From positions 1 to 5,736 of the forward strand of contig JAFUEG010000120.1 of NCBI GenBank assembly GCA_017464045.1: a DNA stretch of 5,736 nt, in the 5' to 3' direction. The DNA comes from Lachnospiraceae bacterium. Its GTDB lineage: Bacteria; Bacillota_A; Clostridia; Lachnospirales; Lachnospiraceae. The notes beneath the pieces were generated by a model. The model worked only from the letters and a program-made list of their open reading frames with translations. It did no database searches and was not told the DNA's origin. Of the stretch, positions 5,241-5,736 are shown one piece after another (position 1 is the first letter of the stretch; each line of letters opens with the position of its first letter). A program made the position numbers and the translations under genes.

Positions 5241-5262
5241 CACTTGGTGTACCCAAATGAAT
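5241..5262. repeat. Third, diverged copy of the inverted-repeat arm end
   Basis: CACTTGGT (5241-5248) and AAATGAAT (5255-5262) repeat, in order and at nearly the same spacing, the outer part of the left arm of the 269-bp element. They are therefore also complementary to ACCAAGTG (5216-5223) and ATTCATTT (5200-5207) in the right arm. The right arm can thus pair with either side, giving two mutually exclusive stems. Confidence 0.55.
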
Positions 5263-5288
5263 CGAGTAGGGGATTTCCCCTACTCGAT
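5261..5288. terminator. 12-bp perfect hairpin downstream of etfA
   Basis: ATCGAGTAGGGG (5261-5272) and CCCCTACTCGAT (5277-5288) form a perfect stem around an ATTT loop. It is the second hairpin met by transcripts leaving etfA on the minus strand, where it is followed by TCATTTGGG, a poor U tract. It may act as a weak or 3'-end-protecting terminator for either convergent unit. Confidence 0.5.
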
Positions 5289-5296
5289 GTCACGTT

Positions 5297-5343
5297 GGTC
5301 ATCAAATGTGCACTTGTGCAAGCACAGTGCACGCTTGATGACC
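5297..5343. terminator. 47-nt hairpin directly after etfA
   Basis: GGTCATCAA (5297-5305) pairs with TTGATGACC (5335-5343). The stem continues with GTGCAC against GTGCAC, a bulged T, and TGTG-CAAG-CACA at the tip. It begins 16 nt past the etfA stop codon on the minus strand. No U tract follows, so it may end or protect the etf transcript rather than act as a classical intrinsic terminator. Its CAAG loop matches that of the Nudix leader hairpin. Confidence 0.5.
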
Positions 5344-5359
5344 GTATCGCGCACATAGC

Positions 5360-5736
5360 TTATTTGTTAGCTATCTCTGCTTTGATTGCCTCAGTAAGTG
5401 CCGGTACAATCTTGTTGAGGTCACCAACTACGCCGTAGTCAGCTACATCAAAGATTGGAGCATCCTCATCCTTGTTGATTGCGATGATGATATCAGACTC
5501 CTCCATACCTGCAACGTGCTGAATAGCACCTGAGATACCGATTGCAAAATAAACATTTGGACGAACAGTCTTACCTGTCTGACCAACCTGAAGTTCCTTT
5601 GGCTTCCAGCCTGAATCAACAACGGCACGTGAACATGAAACCTGTCCGCCGATAGCCTCTGCCAAATCCTCAAGAAGCTTGAAGTTCTCAGGTGAACCAA
5701 CTCCACGTCCGCCTGATACAAGAATCTTAGCATCCA
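5360..5736 (-). CDS. etfA: Electron transfer flavoprotein alpha subunit, C-terminal part (partial)
   Basis: The last 125 codons of EtfA are present; the gene continues beyond the right edge. With EtfB it forms the FAD-containing heterodimer that passes electrons between acyl-CoA dehydrogenases and their partners. In butyrate-forming Clostridia it works with butyryl-CoA dehydrogenase in flavin-based electron bifurcation. The visible part is the C-terminal FAD-binding domain: [18 protein letters not shown] at the edge, then [37 protein letters not shown] and ADYGVVGDL, all conserved FAD-contacting or structural segments. The ending [14 protein letters not shown] is a normal C-terminus. The reading frame is open through the edge, so the TTG at 5665 is internal and not a start. 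etfA is often the last gene of a bcd-etfB-etfA operon, and the hairpins beyond the stop fit that. Confidence 0.95.
   Translation of the reverse strand, partial: DAKILVSGGRGVGSPENFKLLEDLAEAIGGQVSCSRAVVDSGWKPKELQVGQTGKTVRPNVYFAIGISGAIQHVAGMEESDIIIAINKDEDAPIFDVADYGVVGDLNKIVPALTEAIKAEIANK

Larger units (their letters stand above)
4903..5359. other. Palindrome-rich intergenic region between the HicB-like gene and etfA
   Basis: These 457 bp hold no credible gene. After about 48 bp of AT-rich sequence the rest is almost entirely stem-forming: hairpin 4951-4965, the 269-bp inverted repeat 4967-5235, a third arm copy 5241-5262, and hairpins 5261-5288 and 5297-5343. The two flanking genes are convergent, so any of these could end transcription from either side. 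No HicA-like coding sequence was found here. Confidence 0.75.

Noticed and set aside
4903..5359. A HicA toxin gene paired with the HicB-like protein
   Set aside because: No frame in this interval carries the HicA pattern (GSHH-type motif), and most of the interval is palindrome.
5124..5438. Plus-strand 104-codon frame
   Set aside because: It runs through the right arm of the inverted repeat and two hairpins and then antisense to etfA; it has no RBS and no family resemblance.
5443..5733. Second minus-strand frame within etfA
   Set aside because: It is a shadow of the etfA frame; the etfA frame translates to conserved EtfA motifs up to the window edge.

Overview
The window is AT-rich, carries Gram-positive ribosome binding sites (AGGTGA, GGAGG, AAGGCGG) and sigma-A style promoters, and ends in an EtfA gene of the type found in butyrate-forming anaerobes. 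This suggests a low-GC Firmicute, most likely a gut Clostridia/Lachnospiraceae member. That placement is inferred from style and gene content, with no database search.

Left part (1-605): a minus-strand gene runs off the left edge. Only its start is visible: a strong promoter, a good RBS and a signal-peptide-like N-terminus. Between it and the divergent regulator gene lies a 165-bp, nearly self-complementary element (265-429) with 14-bp perfect terminal inverted repeats. It looks like a MITE or a large structured hairpin.

Regulator/transporter block (606-2591, plus strand): an XRE helix-turn-helix protein fused to an AbrB/SpoVT-like domain is followed by an ABC ATPase and an ABC-2 permease whose genes overlap by 8 nt. 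A nearly identical 16-17 bp motif sits on the regulator promoter (576-592) and upstream of the ATPase gene (1018-1033), a good candidate for the regulator's own operator. The block ends in a probably bidirectional hairpin terminator that contains the permease stop codon and also faces the convergent minus-strand genes.

Minus-strand cluster (4333 to 2610): a Nudix hydrolase, a YunG-like small protein with a possible Cys-His-Asp triad, and a CxxCxxCC (YkgJ-type) metal-binding protein. The last two are only 18 nt apart. The Nudix gene has a short GC-rich hairpin in its leader.

Right part (4511-5736): a well-formed promoter drives a 100-aa protein that joins one transmembrane helix to a HicB-like domain, with no HicA partner nearby. 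The following 457 bp without a gene is almost all palindrome: a small hairpin, a 269-bp inverted repeat with a stem-loop at its apex, a third copy of the repeat's outer arm that could pair alternatively, and two more hairpins. The window closes with the 3' end of etfA on the minus strand. The two large inverted repeats and the membrane-anchored HicB-like protein are the least ordinary things here.
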